Assembly (NCBI RefSeq): GCF_014203605.1
Contig: NZ_JACHJJ010000004.1
Coordinates: 248,001-312,000 of the forward strand
DNA from: Thiemannella venezuelensis
Lineage (GTDB): Bacteria > Actinomycetota > Actinomycetes > Streptosporangiales > Streptosporangiaceae
DNA length: 64,000 nt
Reading direction: 5' to 3'
The translations under genes were made by a program, and so were the position numbers. Below, one piece after another: positions 27,014 to 35,498 of the stretch (positions within the stretch are counted from its first letter, which is position 1; every line of letters begins with the position of its first letter). The notes beneath the pieces are model-generated. The model saw nothing but the letters and a program-made list of their open reading frames with translations, searched no databases and was not told the DNA's origin.

Positions 27014-27532
27014 GTGGAACTCTCCGCCGACCTGCGGAATCGTCTCGCGGAGTTGAGGGGTGGCCTTCTCCACGAGCGGCCTCTGCAGGGAACCGTTCCG
27101 GACGCCGGATGGCTGGCCTGTGATCTCTTGGAAGCGGGCCTCGACACGCCCGCGATTCAGGAACTGATCGAGCAGACGCTCTCCATCGGGCCGATGTCCG
27201 AAGTGGAGCCGTTGGTCCGCCGGGTGCTGGCCGAGGCCGGCTTCCCGCCCATCGACGTCCAGCGTGATCCTTGGGTCGTCGCCCGTGACGTGGCGCAGGG
27301 CATCGTGGAGGGCTCGCTGCCCATCTCGGACGGCGCGAACTATCTGATCTGGCAGTCGATGGATGAATGCGGGCATCCGAGTGAGATCACGGAGTTCATG
27401 CTCCTCATGGACGACTGGCAAGCGCGGTGCCGCACAGAGCCGCCGGCCGACGACGAGTTTCGTGAACAAGCAGCGAAGATCGTTGAAGCCGTGAACAGGC
27501 ATCTCGGCACGGAGGCCGGCGGCGGGACGTAG
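27014..27532 (+). CDS. Hypothetical protein
   Basis: The 172-residue acidic, helical, soluble product (ELSADLRNRLAELRGGLLHE at the start, then LSIGPMSEVEPLVRRVLAEA). GTG 27014 is chosen because GATACT ends 6 nt upstream, fitting leaderless initiation. GTG codons at 26996 and 26984 are alternatives and the latter overlaps the dead integrase. I do not recognise a family. It directly follows the integrase remnant and could be cargo of the lost element. Codon quality is good to the end, so it looks intact. Confidence 0.6.
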   Translation: MELSADLRNRLAELRGGLLHERPLQGTVPDAGWLACDLLEAGLDTPAIQELIEQTLSIGPMSEVEPLVRRVLAEAGFPPIDVQRDPWVVARDVAQGIVEGSLPISDGANYLIWQSMDECGHPSEITEFMLLMDDWQARCRTEPPADDEFREQAAKIVEAVNRHLGTEAGGGT

Positions 27533-27579
27533 CGCAGAAGTCGTAATGCAGTAGCCCAGGTCGGGCAGTGCTCGATCCG

Positions 27580-28095
27580 TTTCATATCCAGTCGTCCGGC
27601 CAGAGGGACGAAGAGATCGAGTGTCTGCCGGGGCTCGGCGCGCTGCCTGTCCGCGGGCGGGAACCGCACCGTCCGTTGATCGTGGAGGCGGTCGACCAGC
27701 CTGAGCGTCAATACGCGCTCATCGATTGAGACCTCCCGGTCGTCCGTACGGAGGTCGAATCGCCGAGGGCTCGCAGACCGGTCGGAAGAGCGGTGACCCC
27801 TTCGACGAACCCGCGGACCAGTTCCGCTTCCGGACAGCGGGTGTCGTCGAGCACGTCGTGCAGCAGGGCCGCGCACAGCATCTCGTGGCCCATGCCCGGC
27901 TCTGCCGGGATCACGGCGACCGCCACCGGATGGGTGATGTACGGCTCACCGCTGTGGCGTTTCCGTCCGCGGTGCCAGTAGGCCGCCACGGTTGTAGGCG
28001 TGCTCGATGAGCTGCCTCTGGTGCGCCCCCAGAGCGGGCGGGAGGACACGAAGGAGCGGTTCGAGGTAGTGAGCGGTTCCGGCGTCTCGGGTCAT
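27580..28095 (-). pseudogene. RelA/SpoT-type HD (ppGpp hydrolase-like) gene, frameshifted and truncated
   Basis: The start is good (ATG 28095 with AGGAG upstream, overlapping the PadR stop by ATGA). The frame begins MTRDAGTAHYLEPLLRVLPP and then must shift twice. The second frame gives HRGRKRHSGEPYITHPVAVA and AALLHDVLDDT, the HD metal motif. The third gives DERVLTLRLVDRLHDQRTVR and ETL-like FVPLAGRLDMKRI. These are successive parts of the RelA/SpoT N-terminal hydrolase domain, in order. The synthetase region is absent, and homology ends near the neighbouring gene at 27532. As written the gene cannot make a full protein. Confidence 0.75.
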
Positions 28096-28439
28096 GAGGC
28101 ATCTCCTGCCGTACTGGGACGGTGGAGCCAGCCCGGGGCGGGCCGGCGGCGGGCGGCGTAGGCCCGGGTGATCGCGTCACGGCTCTTCTCGGTGCCGTCA
28201 GGGGTGATCGTGTAGTAGCGGCGGCGGGGCCTGCCCGCGTCCACGTGCGTGTCGGGCTCTTCCCAGTGGCTGTTGAGCCAGCCGATCTGCTCCAGGCGGG
28301 CCAGGACGGGGTAGACCGTACCGCTGGGCAACTCGGTCGCCTCGCACAACTCCAGTCCGTAGCGCCGCTGCGCGGGATCGCTGAGGAACACGCGCAGGAT
28401 CGCCTGAACCTGCATGGTCATCCGCGGATTCACTGACAT
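28092..28439 (-). CDS. PadR-family transcriptional regulator
   Basis: The 115-residue product is a minimal PadR winged helix: QVQAILRVFLSDPAQRRYGL, ELPSGTVYPVLARLEQIGWL, and the wing GRPRRRYYTITPDG. It lacks the long C-terminal coiled coil, as in PadR-s2 proteins. ATG 28439 (MSVNPRMTM) is preferred. An upstream start at 28526 would add unlike sequence. Its stop overlaps the start of the broken HD gene by ATGA, so in the ancestor the regulator and a ppGpp-hydrolase-like protein were co-translated. Confidence 0.85.
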   Translation of the reverse strand: MSVNPRMTMQVQAILRVFLSDPAQRRYGLELCEATELPSGTVYPVLARLEQIGWLNSHWEEPDTHVDAGRPRRRYYTITPDGTEKSRDAITRAYAARRRPAPGWLHRPSTAGDAS

Positions 28440-28608
28440 AACTAGAACTCTGCATAGGGCGGCTGCGCCTGGAACGCCCCGCCAGGGGCATGGAGTCGTC
28501 ACTTCGAAGAGGAGAGACACGGTCACGGCTCCGAGGCCCCATCGCAGTGATATCGGCAGCCCGGCCGATGCGGTCTGCCGCTGCGGCGTGATTCTCCCTC
28601 ACTGTCGG

Positions 28609-28614
28609 TAGTCT
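28609..28614 (+). promoter_or_regulatory. -10 box for leaderless transcription of the ADP-ribosylglycohydrolase
   Basis: TAGTCT ends 6 nt before ATG 28621. There is no ribosome-binding site, so the mRNA probably starts at the initiation codon. No clear -35 is seen. Confidence 0.45.
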
Positions 28615-28620
28615 CCTGCC

Positions 28621-29580
28621 ATGGATCGTCTGGAGCGTGCCGCCGGTGCGGTCGCCGGCTCGGCGGTGGGAGACGCGCTGGGTGCTCCGTTCGAGTTCGG
28701 TCCGGCGGGGGCGTTCTCCGCTCGGTTCCCGGTGCCGGGTGCCGGGGGAGAGATGCATGCGGGCGGTGGCTGGGAGGCCGGTGAGGCCACCGACGACACG
28801 CAGATGGCCGTGCATGTCGCGGAGTCGCTGCTGGAGCGCGGGGGATTGGACCCGGCGGACGTGTTCGCCCGGTTTCAGCGGTGGGCGGCCGACGACCCCA
28901 AGGACATCGGGGTGCAGACCGAGGACGTGCTGAGTCGCGGCCTGCCGTGGGACCGGGCCGCTGACGCCCACTTCCGCAGCAGCCACCGGGCCGCCGGCAA
29001 CGGCGCACTCATGCGGGCCGCCACATCGGCGGTGTACTTCGCCCGTGACGGACGGCAGGCCACGATGGAGGCCGGTCGCCGCCTGGCCGCGCTCACCCAC
29101 GGCGATCCGGCGGCGTGGGAGGGCACCGCGATCTTCCACGAGCTGGTGCGCCTCGCCCTGGACGGCGCCGACTCGCTGGAGGTCCTGCCGGACATCCTCG
29201 CCGCCGTCGATCCGGAGCACCGGGAGCGCTACGCCGTCGTCCTGGACCCGGCCTGGCATCCGGATCAGGCGACCGAGTTCAACGGCGCCGTCTGGCCCTG
29301 CCTGGGCTCGGCGGTGTGGGCGGTGCGCGTCACCTCCGCCTTCGAGGACGCACTCCGGGCCGCGGTCGACCTGGGCGGGGACACCGACACCGTCGCCGCG
29401 GTCACCGGCGGCCTGGCCGGTGCCGTCTACGGCCTCGGCGCGATCCCGGTCCGCTGGACGGAGCCGCTGCACGTCCCGCTGCCCGGCAGCGGCGGCCGGG
29501 TACTGTGCCTACCGCACCTGCTCGACCTCGCCCGATACCTGGTGGAGCGGGTTCCGGTGCAGGACGGCTCGGCCGGATGA
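28621..29580 (+). CDS. ADP-ribosylglycohydrolase (DraG/ARH family)
   Basis: The 319-residue cytoplasmic enzyme would remove ADP-ribose from proteins, nucleic acids or small molecules using two Mg2+ ions. The metal-binding signatures are present: GDALGAPFEFGP near residue 17, ATDDTQM near 57-63, and DLGGDTDTVAAV near 249. The helical core motif HRAAGNGALMRA is also intact. It is a stand-alone gene with its own leaderless promoter, and no ADP-ribosyltransferase is adjacent. The substrate is unknown. Confidence 0.9.
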   Translation: MDRLERAAGAVAGSAVGDALGAPFEFGPAGAFSARFPVPGAGGEMHAGGGWEAGEATDDTQMAVHVAESLLERGGLDPADVFARFQRWAADDPKDIGVQTEDVLSRGLPWDRAADAHFRSSHRAAGNGALMRAATSAVYFARDGRQATMEAGRRLAALTHGDPAAWEGTAIFHELVRLALDGADSLEVLPDILAAVDPEHRERYAVVLDPAWHPDQATEFNGAVWPCLGSAVWAVRVTSAFEDALRAAVDLGGDTDTVAAVTGGLAGAVYGLGAIPVRWTEPLHVPLPGSGGRVLCLPHLLDLARYLVERVPVQDGSAG

Positions 29581-29842
29581 TGTAGTCGATGCCGTGCCTG
29601 AGCAGAGCGGCTCCGTGGGAGGCGGGATAACCAACCGCAGGATGCCGACTCCGGAGATTGAACCTGAAGATTAAAAGAGGAAGGCTTCTTATGTCCTGCC
29701 GATTCCTCTGACCTGGATGGTCACTGGATACTCTGGCCTGGTGCGCCGGAAGTGATCCGCACATGTTCCGGATCTTGGAATCGGGCTCCGCGGCCGAAGA
29801 TCTCGGCAACCCGGCCCGTCTCCCTCCTGCCAGGATGGCTCT

Positions 29843-30241
29843 GTGCCCTAGGAAACCGATGATCTACCCGGCCCCTGGTATCGCCTCACAGACCAAGAGC
29901 GGGGTCGGGTGCTGGAAAACGAGTTGGCGCATGAGTGCGGCAGCGATCAGCATCCCATGGTCGGGCAGAAAGTGGAGGCCGTAGCTTGCTGCGGAACGTG
30001 TGACGACGTGTTGTTCAAGTTGCTTGATCGGCAGGGCTGGGCGATCGTTCATCTCACATGGCGCAGGGAGACGAATCCGTCCTGGCCGGCATGCGACGTG
30101 ATGGAGAACTGGTCGGACGTGATCGACGAAATGACCGACCGCGGCCACTGGCAGCCAGTTTGGAAGACTGCGGTACGGGATCATGTGACCTGCTGCGGCG
30201 CCGGTCATGCGGCTGATCGCGTTCTCCGTGGTTCCGTGTGA
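29843..30241 (+). pseudogene. Small unknown protein interrupted by an amber codon at position 3
   Basis: The frame from GTG 29843 reads V-P-stop and then continues as ETDDLPGPWYRLTDQERGRV and on to DDVLFKLLDRQGWAIVHLTW. This second part is well ordered and resembles small actinobacterial proteins with a VHLTW...WP pattern. A CAGGAT box ends 6 nt before GTG 29843, the spacing of leaderless genes, so the stop (TAG, 29849-29851) looks like a point mutation. Internal GTG 29909 could still give a 110-residue product. Function unknown. Confidence 0.45.
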
Positions 30242-30942
30242 TTCCCCGTGAGTGACCCTTCTGACGGGCACGCAGCGGGCACGGATCCACCCGGCGGGAA
30301 CCCGCACATTCCCCCCTGCCTGATCTTCCCGTCTGCCTCGTCCCGCCCGAAGGGCAACGGGCCGACGAGGGAGGATCAAGCCCGTCTCGGCGTGTCCGTT
30401 CACCGGTAGCCGTTCCTCGATCATTGGACGCCAACGATCACAGACGGGCTTGGGCCGGAGGAGTCGGGCTGCTGGACCCTGCCTGGGACGTGGCGGGCGG
30501 GACGATCAGGCTTCCTCGGCCATTTACGGTCGTCGGCTCGGTAATCGCGATCATCCCGGAGCCGAGGCCCCCGCCGGAGGCAGGTTTTCCAACCACTGCT
30601 TTCGGTGGCCTATCCTTCGGGTGCCGCCACGGGCAAATGCGAATGGGAAAGTTCGTTACTAGCTTCGCGCTAACGCCCCTTGCAGGGATGAGCCGGTTCG
30701 AGTCCGGTAGTCCGTGGCGGCTTTTGCTTGCCTGCGTGGAGCGGAGCGGCCGGCGTCGATCCGAAGGACGCCGTAGGCGCCGCGTAGCGGTCGGGGCCGG
30801 TGGTCGGAGCGACCTTCCGGGCGGCGGTGCGGACCCCGGTGCGGCGAGCTGGTTGGGTACGGCGCGGCGGTCGTGAGTCGCCGCAGGGGGCGTTTGGCCT
30901 GCGAATCGACCCGGCACGGCGGCTCAGGCACGATCGGTTCTT
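30242..30942. other. 701-bp gap, no intact gene
   Basis: Open frames here lack coding character or starts. A short hairpin (GGCGTC / GACGCC near 30755-30775) is the only structure noted. The gap ends at the IS relic and is probably degraded DNA. Confidence 0.4.
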
Positions 30943-31804
30943 GTGCCTGTCCGTCTCCTCTACCTGATCGCGCTCCGGGTGTCCGGCCGGCTGGCGCTGC
31001 CGGGCCGAAGCGAGGCGGCAAGGACGTCGAGATCATGATGCTGCGACATGAGGCGGCGGTGCTGCGGCGTCAGGTCGCCCGGCCGAAGCCGAAAACCCGG
31101 CCTGGGGATATCGCCGGATGCACGGTGAACTCATCCGGCTCGGCTACCGCGTAAGCGAAGCGACCGTACGGCGGATCCTCCGGCGCCGACGGGTTGGCCC
31201 GGCTCTCCGAGATGCCGACACCTCGTGGAGGACCTTCCTGCGCGTCCAGGCGAAAGGACTGCCGGCCGCCGACTTCTTCCGCGTCGACAGGATCTTCTTG
31301 AGACGCCTGTGCGTGCCGTTCGTCACGGAAGTCACCACTCGGCGCGTGCACCTCCTCGGTGTGACCGCCCACCCCACCGGAGTCTGGACGGCCCAGCAGG
31401 ACCGCGACCTGCTCGTGGACCCCGGCGGCCGGGTCAGGTCCTTCCATTTGCTCATCCGCGACCGGGATGCCAAGCTCACCGGCGTCTTCGACGAGGTCTT
31501 CGCCAGTGAGGGCGTGACGGTGGTGAAGCTCCCGTCGCGCACGCCGCGGGCCGGCTGCTATGCGGGGCGGTGGGTGCGCACCGTACGGGCCGAGTGCACC
31601 GACCGCACGCTGATCTCCAACGAACGGCACCTGCGCTCGGCACTGGCCGGGTACGCCGATCACTGCAACGGCCACCGGCCGCACCAGTCCCGCGCGCAGC
31701 GGCCACCCGATCACGACGAGCGGACCGCCGTCCCGCTGGAAGGCCGGATCGAACGCCGGAAGGTGCTCGGCGGGCTGATCGACGAGTACCACCGAGCCGC
31801 GTAG
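30943..31804 (+). pseudogene. IS481/IS3-like integrase-core transposase, decayed
   Basis: Reads as a common actinobacterial DDE transposase with damage. The start VPVRLLYLIALRVSGRLALP is in one frame and EIMMLRHEAAVLRRQVARPK in another. About 80 residues are then missing before MHGELIRLGYRVSEATVRRI. The catalytic core keeps the first Asp (ADFFRVD) and second Asp (IRDRDAK). The third acidic residue is lost, because the usual AERWV is AGRWV (Glu to Gly). The C-terminus KVLGGLIDEYHRAA is intact. Two frameshift/deletion events plus the lost catalytic Glu make it inactive. Confidence 0.8.
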
Positions 31805-31814
31805 CCGCTCCGGA

Positions 31815-31857
31815 GAATCCCCGGCTCAAGCCCTACGCGATGGATTGTGAAGCGGTG
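31815..31857. repeat. Insertion-sequence end relic (copy 2)
   Basis: Lies just after the decayed transposase and is similar to 25487-25530. It probably holds the element's right end. Confidence 0.45.
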
Positions 31858-31950
31858 CAGGACCGTGCTGGTCGTGCCCCGTCGCACGATCCGCTGCAGC
31901 TTCCGTCCTTCTCGGTCGGTGAGCGTGCGGACCTTGACCGGTCGCGTCAT
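31858..31950 (-). mobile_element. IS630-family transposase, N-terminal scrap
   Basis: From ATG 31950 the minus strand reads MTRPVKVRTLTDREGRKLQR followed by IVRRGTTSTV. This is the conserved N-terminus of actinobacterial IS630-type transposases. Homology stops at the end relic of the neighbouring element, so this copy was probably cut by that insertion. Confidence 0.6.
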
Positions 31951-31960
31951 CCGGCCTCCT

Positions 31961-31988
31961 GGGTGCTGATCGAACGTGATCAGCACCC
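31961..31988. terminator. Perfect 11-bp stem-loop
   Basis: Arms GGGTGCTGATC and GATCAGCACCC with a 6-nt loop, 58 nt beyond the TetR gene's stop. It may terminate the TetR transcript. Confidence 0.45.
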
Positions 31989-32045
31989 ATCCGACCGGCC
32001 GGGACGTCCTGCGCACCGACCCGGTGATCGTTTCCGGTCACAGCA

Positions 32046-32633
32046 CTAGGGAGTCGTGGAGGCTGGGGGCAGCAGCGCGTGGATGGCGGAGCGGACGCGG
32101 TCGGCGGCCTGTTGCGGTGTGGAGGTGTCGAACTTCCCGTCGAGGTGGAGGAAGGCCAGACCGTGGACCAGCGCCCAGATCGCGTTCGCCAGGGGCTCGG
32201 TTTCACGGGAGGGGAAGGCGCTGCGCACGATGTCGTGGAGGTAGCCGGAGATGGCGGCGATCGCGGCGGCGCGCTCCTCGCTGGTCGGGTCGCAGGGCTC
32301 GGCGAACATGACCTTGAACATCGCAGGACGTTCGACGGCGAAGCGGACGTAGGCGACCGCGATCTCGGCGAGATCGTCAGTGGTCCGGGGCGCGCGATGG
32401 GCGGCGGCGAGGTGCTCGGTGAGTTCGCGGTAGCCCTGGGCCGCGACCGCGGAGACGAGCACGTCACGGTCGGCGAAGTGGCGGTAGGGGGCCGTGGGCG
32501 ACACGCCGGCCCGGCGCGCCACCGCCCGCAGCGACAGCCCGGCGCCGCCGTCCTCCTCCAGCAGTTCCCGCGCGGCGCGCAGGCAGGCGGCGCGCAGATC
32601 GCCGTGGTGATACGGGACGCCGGTTCGCGACAC
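32046..32633 (-). CDS. TetR-family repressor
   Basis: The 195-residue product has an N-terminal TetR HTH (YHHGDLRAACLRAARELLEE, LSLRAVARRAGVSPTAPYRHF in two parts) and a C-terminal WHG-type ligand domain (VRFAVERPAMFKVMFAEP, ALVHGLAFLHLDG). GTG 32633 is chosen because AAGGAG lies 8 nt upstream. Extension further would read through the operator. A palindromic 17-mer at 32671-32687 upstream of it recurs at the promoter of the quinone-oxidoreductase gene 2.5 kb away. It therefore probably represses both. Confidence 0.88.
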   Translation of the reverse strand: MSRTGVPYHHGDLRAACLRAARELLEEDGGAGLSLRAVARRAGVSPTAPYRHFADRDVLVSAVAAQGYRELTEHLAAAHRAPRTTDDLAEIAVAYVRFAVERPAMFKVMFAEPCDPTSEERAAAIAAISGYLHDIVRSAFPSRETEPLANAIWALVHGLAFLHLDGKFDTSTPQQAADRVRSAIHALLPPASTTP

Positions 32634-32670
32634 GGAACACTCCTTCACGGGGCGGCGGGTCCACAGCGGA

Positions 32671-32687
32671 TGTATGCAGTGCACACA
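32671..32687. promoter_or_regulatory. TetR operator at its own promoter
   Basis: TGTATGCAGTGCACACA, a 17-bp palindrome with only one mismatched pair (pattern TGTnTGCAnTGCAnACA). A near copy lies at 35258-35274. Confidence 0.7.
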
Positions 32688-32871
32688 ATGGTACCGGCGT
32701 GGCATGCCCCGAGGCACCGGCCTGCTCCTGGGAGGCGACTCGACCGATCCGGGCACCGGCCGCGGACTCCCTCAGCGGGCGCCGGCGCCTTCAGGAGCTT
32801 CAGCGTGCCGGTGACGAGGGCCGCCCAGGTGGCGGGTGAGATTCGAGCGGGCGGGGAGAACCCGAGCAGGC

Positions 32872-33357
32872 GCCGGTGGCCACGGTCTGCGGCTCGGTGT
32901 GCTTGAGGATTCCGGCGGCGCCGTGGCGGCGGCCGAGCCCTGAGTCGCCCATCCCGCCCATCGTCGCGTCGATGCTGCCCCACGCGGCGGCGAAGGCCTC
33001 GTTGACGTTGACGGGTACCGGCGCGCGCGGCCCCGGACCGCGCTGCGGGACCAGAGGCCGGCATTCAGACCGTACGGCGAGGCGTTGGCCGGCGTGATCG
33101 CCTCCGCGTCGTCGCGGAAGGAGCAGACGGCGACGACGGGGCCGAAGGTCTCCTGCTCGTACAGCGCCATGTCCGGGGTGACGTCGGCGGCCCGCTCGAG
33201 GCCGGCGTCGTCGAGGACGATCATGGCGTTCTTGCCGCCGTGCTCCAGGGACGCGCCGATGAGCCTTCACCGGCCTCGCGGGCGATCCGGCGTTCGCCGG
33301 CGGTTGAGCCGGTGAACATCAGGTAGTCGGCGCCGTCCATCAGCGCGTCCCCGATGG
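32872..33357 (-). pseudogene. Aldehyde dehydrogenase (succinate-semialdehyde type), C-terminal remnant
   Basis: Frame segments in order on the minus strand give GDALMDGADYLMFTGSTAGE, then LEHGGKNAMIVLDDAGLERA, then a jump to VTPDMALYEQETFGPVVAV, then a shift to VNVNEAFAAAWGSIDATMGG and GMGDSGLGRRHGAAGILKHT. All are conserved aldehyde-dehydrogenase blocks. At least two frameshifts and an internal deletion that removes the catalytic cysteine region make it dead. The N-terminal part of the same type of protein lies beyond the VOC gene at 33902-34012. Confidence 0.8.
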
Positions 33358-33460
33358 GGGCAGACCAAGTACACCGGAAAGGGTTGATAGGGCTGGTCGT
33401 GGTGGTGGCGGCCGGAGATGGCAGGATGACGTGCCGGACGCCGGTTCCCAGGAGGAAGAC

Positions 33461-33880
33461 ATGCGGCAGCGACTCAATCTGATTCTGCTCGGTGTGCGCG
33501 ATGTCGCCGCCTCGGTCGCGTTCTACCAGGAACTGGGCTGGCGAAGATCCACGGCAGGCTCGGACGAGTTCGCGTTGTTCGAGTTAGGTGGGGTCGCGGT
33601 CGCGTTTCAGTCCCGGGAAGCCTTCGCGGCCGACGCCGGTCTACCCGACCGTCAGCCGGGTGGCTTCGCCGGATTCGCCCTGGCATATGTGGCCCGCAGC
33701 GCCGAGGAGGTGTACCAGGTCATGGCCAAGGCCGCCGAGTTGGGCGCCACCGTCACCCGCCCGGCCGGCCCGAATCCCTGGGGACACAGCGGATACTTCG
33801 CCGATCCCGACGGGCACCTGTTCGAGGTGCTCTACGAAGACGGTTGGATCTTCGACGAACACGACGATCTGGTGCTCTGA
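33461..33880 (+). CDS. VOC (glyoxalase/bleomycin-resistance) family protein
   Basis: The 139-residue product is a single VOC module of two beta-alpha-beta-beta-beta units (LNLILLGVRDVAASVAFYQE at the start, SGYFADPDGHLFEVLYED at the end). A metal-ligand-like Glu sits in FEVLYE and is typical of the superfamily. ATG 33461 follows AGGAGG. It lies inside the remains of the aldehyde-dehydrogenase gene, on the opposite strand, and appears intact, so it probably arrived with the rearrangement. Substrate unknown. Confidence 0.85.
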   Translation: MRQRLNLILLGVRDVAASVAFYQELGWRRSTAGSDEFALFELGGVAVAFQSREAFAADAGLPDRQPGGFAGFALAYVARSAEEVYQVMAKAAELGATVTRPAGPNPWGHSGYFADPDGHLFEVLYEDGWIFDEHDDLVL

Positions 33881-33901
33881 CCGCCTGTCCTTGAGGGCCG
33901 A

Positions 33902-34012
33902 TCAGGGACGCCGGAAAAAGGCAACGCGGGCACGGATGAAGGCGTCCTCGACCTCGGCGGGCGTGGAGACCGGCAAGTCGGCGGTCGGCTGGGGCGCACG
34001 ACCGGTGATCAT
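33902..34012 (-). pseudogene. Aldehyde dehydrogenase N-terminal remnant
   Basis: Starts at ATG 34012 and reads MITGRAPQPTADLPVSTPAE, then VEDAFIRARVAFF, before a stop. LPVSTPxxVExAFxRAR is the N-terminal block of actinobacterial succinate-semialdehyde dehydrogenases. With 32872-33357 it brackets the VOC gene, as expected if one gene was split. A further frame upstream (34041-34205) holds a coding-like segment of unknown origin. Confidence 0.55.
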
Positions 34013-34203
34013 GATGGGTTCCCGGCTCCCGGCTTCGGCTCGGTACCGAGAAGGGGACGGGCATGTGCAGGGAGATCTGGCCTTCGGTGACGACGTCGAA
34101 CCGGATGGTCCTGGAGGAGTCGAGGCTGTCGTTCTTGAGGGCGGCCAGCAGGTCCACGAAGCCGAGCCGGCCGTGCCGGACGGGGCTGCCGACGGCGGTG
34201 GAC

Positions 34204-35163
34204 CTACTCGTTGACCAGCAGGATCTTGCCGACGTGCTGGGAGTCCGCCATGAGCTGGTGCGCGCGGGCGGCCTGGGACATGGGCAGGACCTGGTCGATG
34301 ATCGGCCGAACCGCACCGGCCTCGATCATGGGCCAGACGTGCTCCTGCAGCGCCGCGACGATCTCGGCCTTCTGCTCGCCGGACCGTGAACGCAACGTGG
34401 TGCCGAACACCGACTTCCGCTTGAAGACCAGCTCGACGAGATCGAGCCTGCCCTCGAAGCCGCCCTGCATGCCGATGATGACCAGCCGCCCGTCGAGGGC
34501 CAGGGACTGCACGTTGCGCTCCAGGTACTGCCCGCCGATGACGTCCAGGATCACGTCATAAGGGCCGAAGTCGGCGAAGTCCTCCCCGCGGTAGTCGATC
34601 GTCACCTCGGCGCCGAGCTCCCGCACACGAGCGGTCTTGTCGGCACCGCTCACGGTGGTGACGACGCGCGCCCCCAGCGCCTTGGCGATCTGGAGCGCCA
34701 TCGTCCCGACCCCTCCGGCCCCGCCGTGCACGAGGAAGGTCTCGCCCTCGGCCAGCCGCGCGGTCATGACCACGTTGGACCACACCGTCGCCGCAGCCTC
34801 CGGCAGCGCTGCGGCTTCGACCAGTCCGACCCCCTTGGGTACGGCCAGCAGCTGCCCGGCGGGCACGGCGACTTTTTGCGCATACCCGCCGCCCGTCAGC
34901 AGCGCGCACACCTCCTGGCCCACCTGCCAGCCGCTCACCCCTTCGCCCAAGGCGCTGATCCGGCCCGACACCTCCAGCCCCGGATAGGGCGAGGCGCCCG
35001 GAGGCACGGGATACAGCCCCAGCCGCTGGGCGACATCGGCGCCGTTCAGCGCGGTGGCGACCACGTCGATGACCACCTCGCCGGTCGCGGGCGCCGGATC
35101 GTCGACCTCGGTCCACTCCAGCACCTCCGGGCCACCCGGCTCCTTGATCGTGATCGCTTTCAT
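34204..35163 (-). CDS. NADPH:quinone-reductase-like medium-chain dehydrogenase
   Basis: The 319-residue product is a zinc-free MDR protein: N-terminal GroES-like domain (MKAITIKEPGGPEVLEWTEV), NADPH-binding Rossmann motif GGAGGVGTMALQIAKALGAR, and TLRSRSGEQKAEIVAALQEH near the C-terminus. It would reduce quinones or activated alkenes with NADPH. ATG 35163 has a good site (CAGGAGACGAG). Upstream lie two copies of the 17-mer found before the TetR gene, so it is probably TetR-repressed and induced by an electrophile, as inference. Confidence 0.88.
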   Translation of the reverse strand: MKAITIKEPGGPEVLEWTEVDDPAPATGEVVIDVVATALNGADVAQRLGLYPVPPGASPYPGLEVSGRISALGEGVSGWQVGQEVCALLTGGGYAQKVAVPAGQLLAVPKGVGLVEAAALPEAAATVWSNVVMTARLAEGETFLVHGGAGGVGTMALQIAKALGARVVTTVSGADKTARVRELGAEVTIDYRGEDFADFGPYDVILDVIGGQYLERNVQSLALDGRLVIIGMQGGFEGRLDLVELVFKRKSVFGTTLRSRSGEQKAEIVAALQEHVWPMIEAGAVRPIIDQVLPMSQAARAHQLMADSQHVGKILLVNE

Positions 35164-35230
35164 GGTGCTCGTCTCCTGTGTCGGCGGGAGGTTCTCGGGC
35201 GAAGCCTGGGCGACAGGTCTCCCGAAACCA

Positions 35231-35275
35231 ATGTTTACAGTGCTTATATTAGCCCCAAGTATGCAGTGCAAACAT
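35231..35275. promoter_or_regulatory. Two TetR-operator-like sites before the quinone-reductase gene
   Basis: AGTATGCAGTGCAAACA (35258-35274) shares TATGCAGTGCA and ACA with the TetR promoter site. ATGTTTACAGTGCTTAT (35231-35247) is an inverted, weaker copy. They lie 68-112 nt before ATG 35163. The remaining 35276-35498 shows no gene. Confidence 0.65.
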
Positions 35276-35498
35276 TTGTCCGGGAGGATCGGTCGGCTCA
35301 GGTCGGTCACCAACCGGCTGTACCGCTTCGAAAATCGCCGTAGGGTGCTTGACCTGCGGGTCGATCTGAGGCTGCGATGCGGGTGAGGCCGGCCGAGTGC
35401 GAGCGCCGGCACGCGCCCAAGCGCGTTTGTGGGCGACTGTGCTGCCGCGTAGCCGCAAGCCCTGACGTGTCTACTGAACCGAGGCAACTCCCAAGGAC

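Noticed and set aside
31826-32467. 213-codon minus-strand frame overlapping the TetR gene
   Set aside because: Runs in another frame through the TetR coding region, with proline-serine shadow composition.
33753-34316. Minus-strand frame of 187 codons between VOC and quinone reductase
   Set aside because: Mostly composed of mixed scraps. The only recognisable part, the aldehyde-dehydrogenase N-terminus, lies in another frame.
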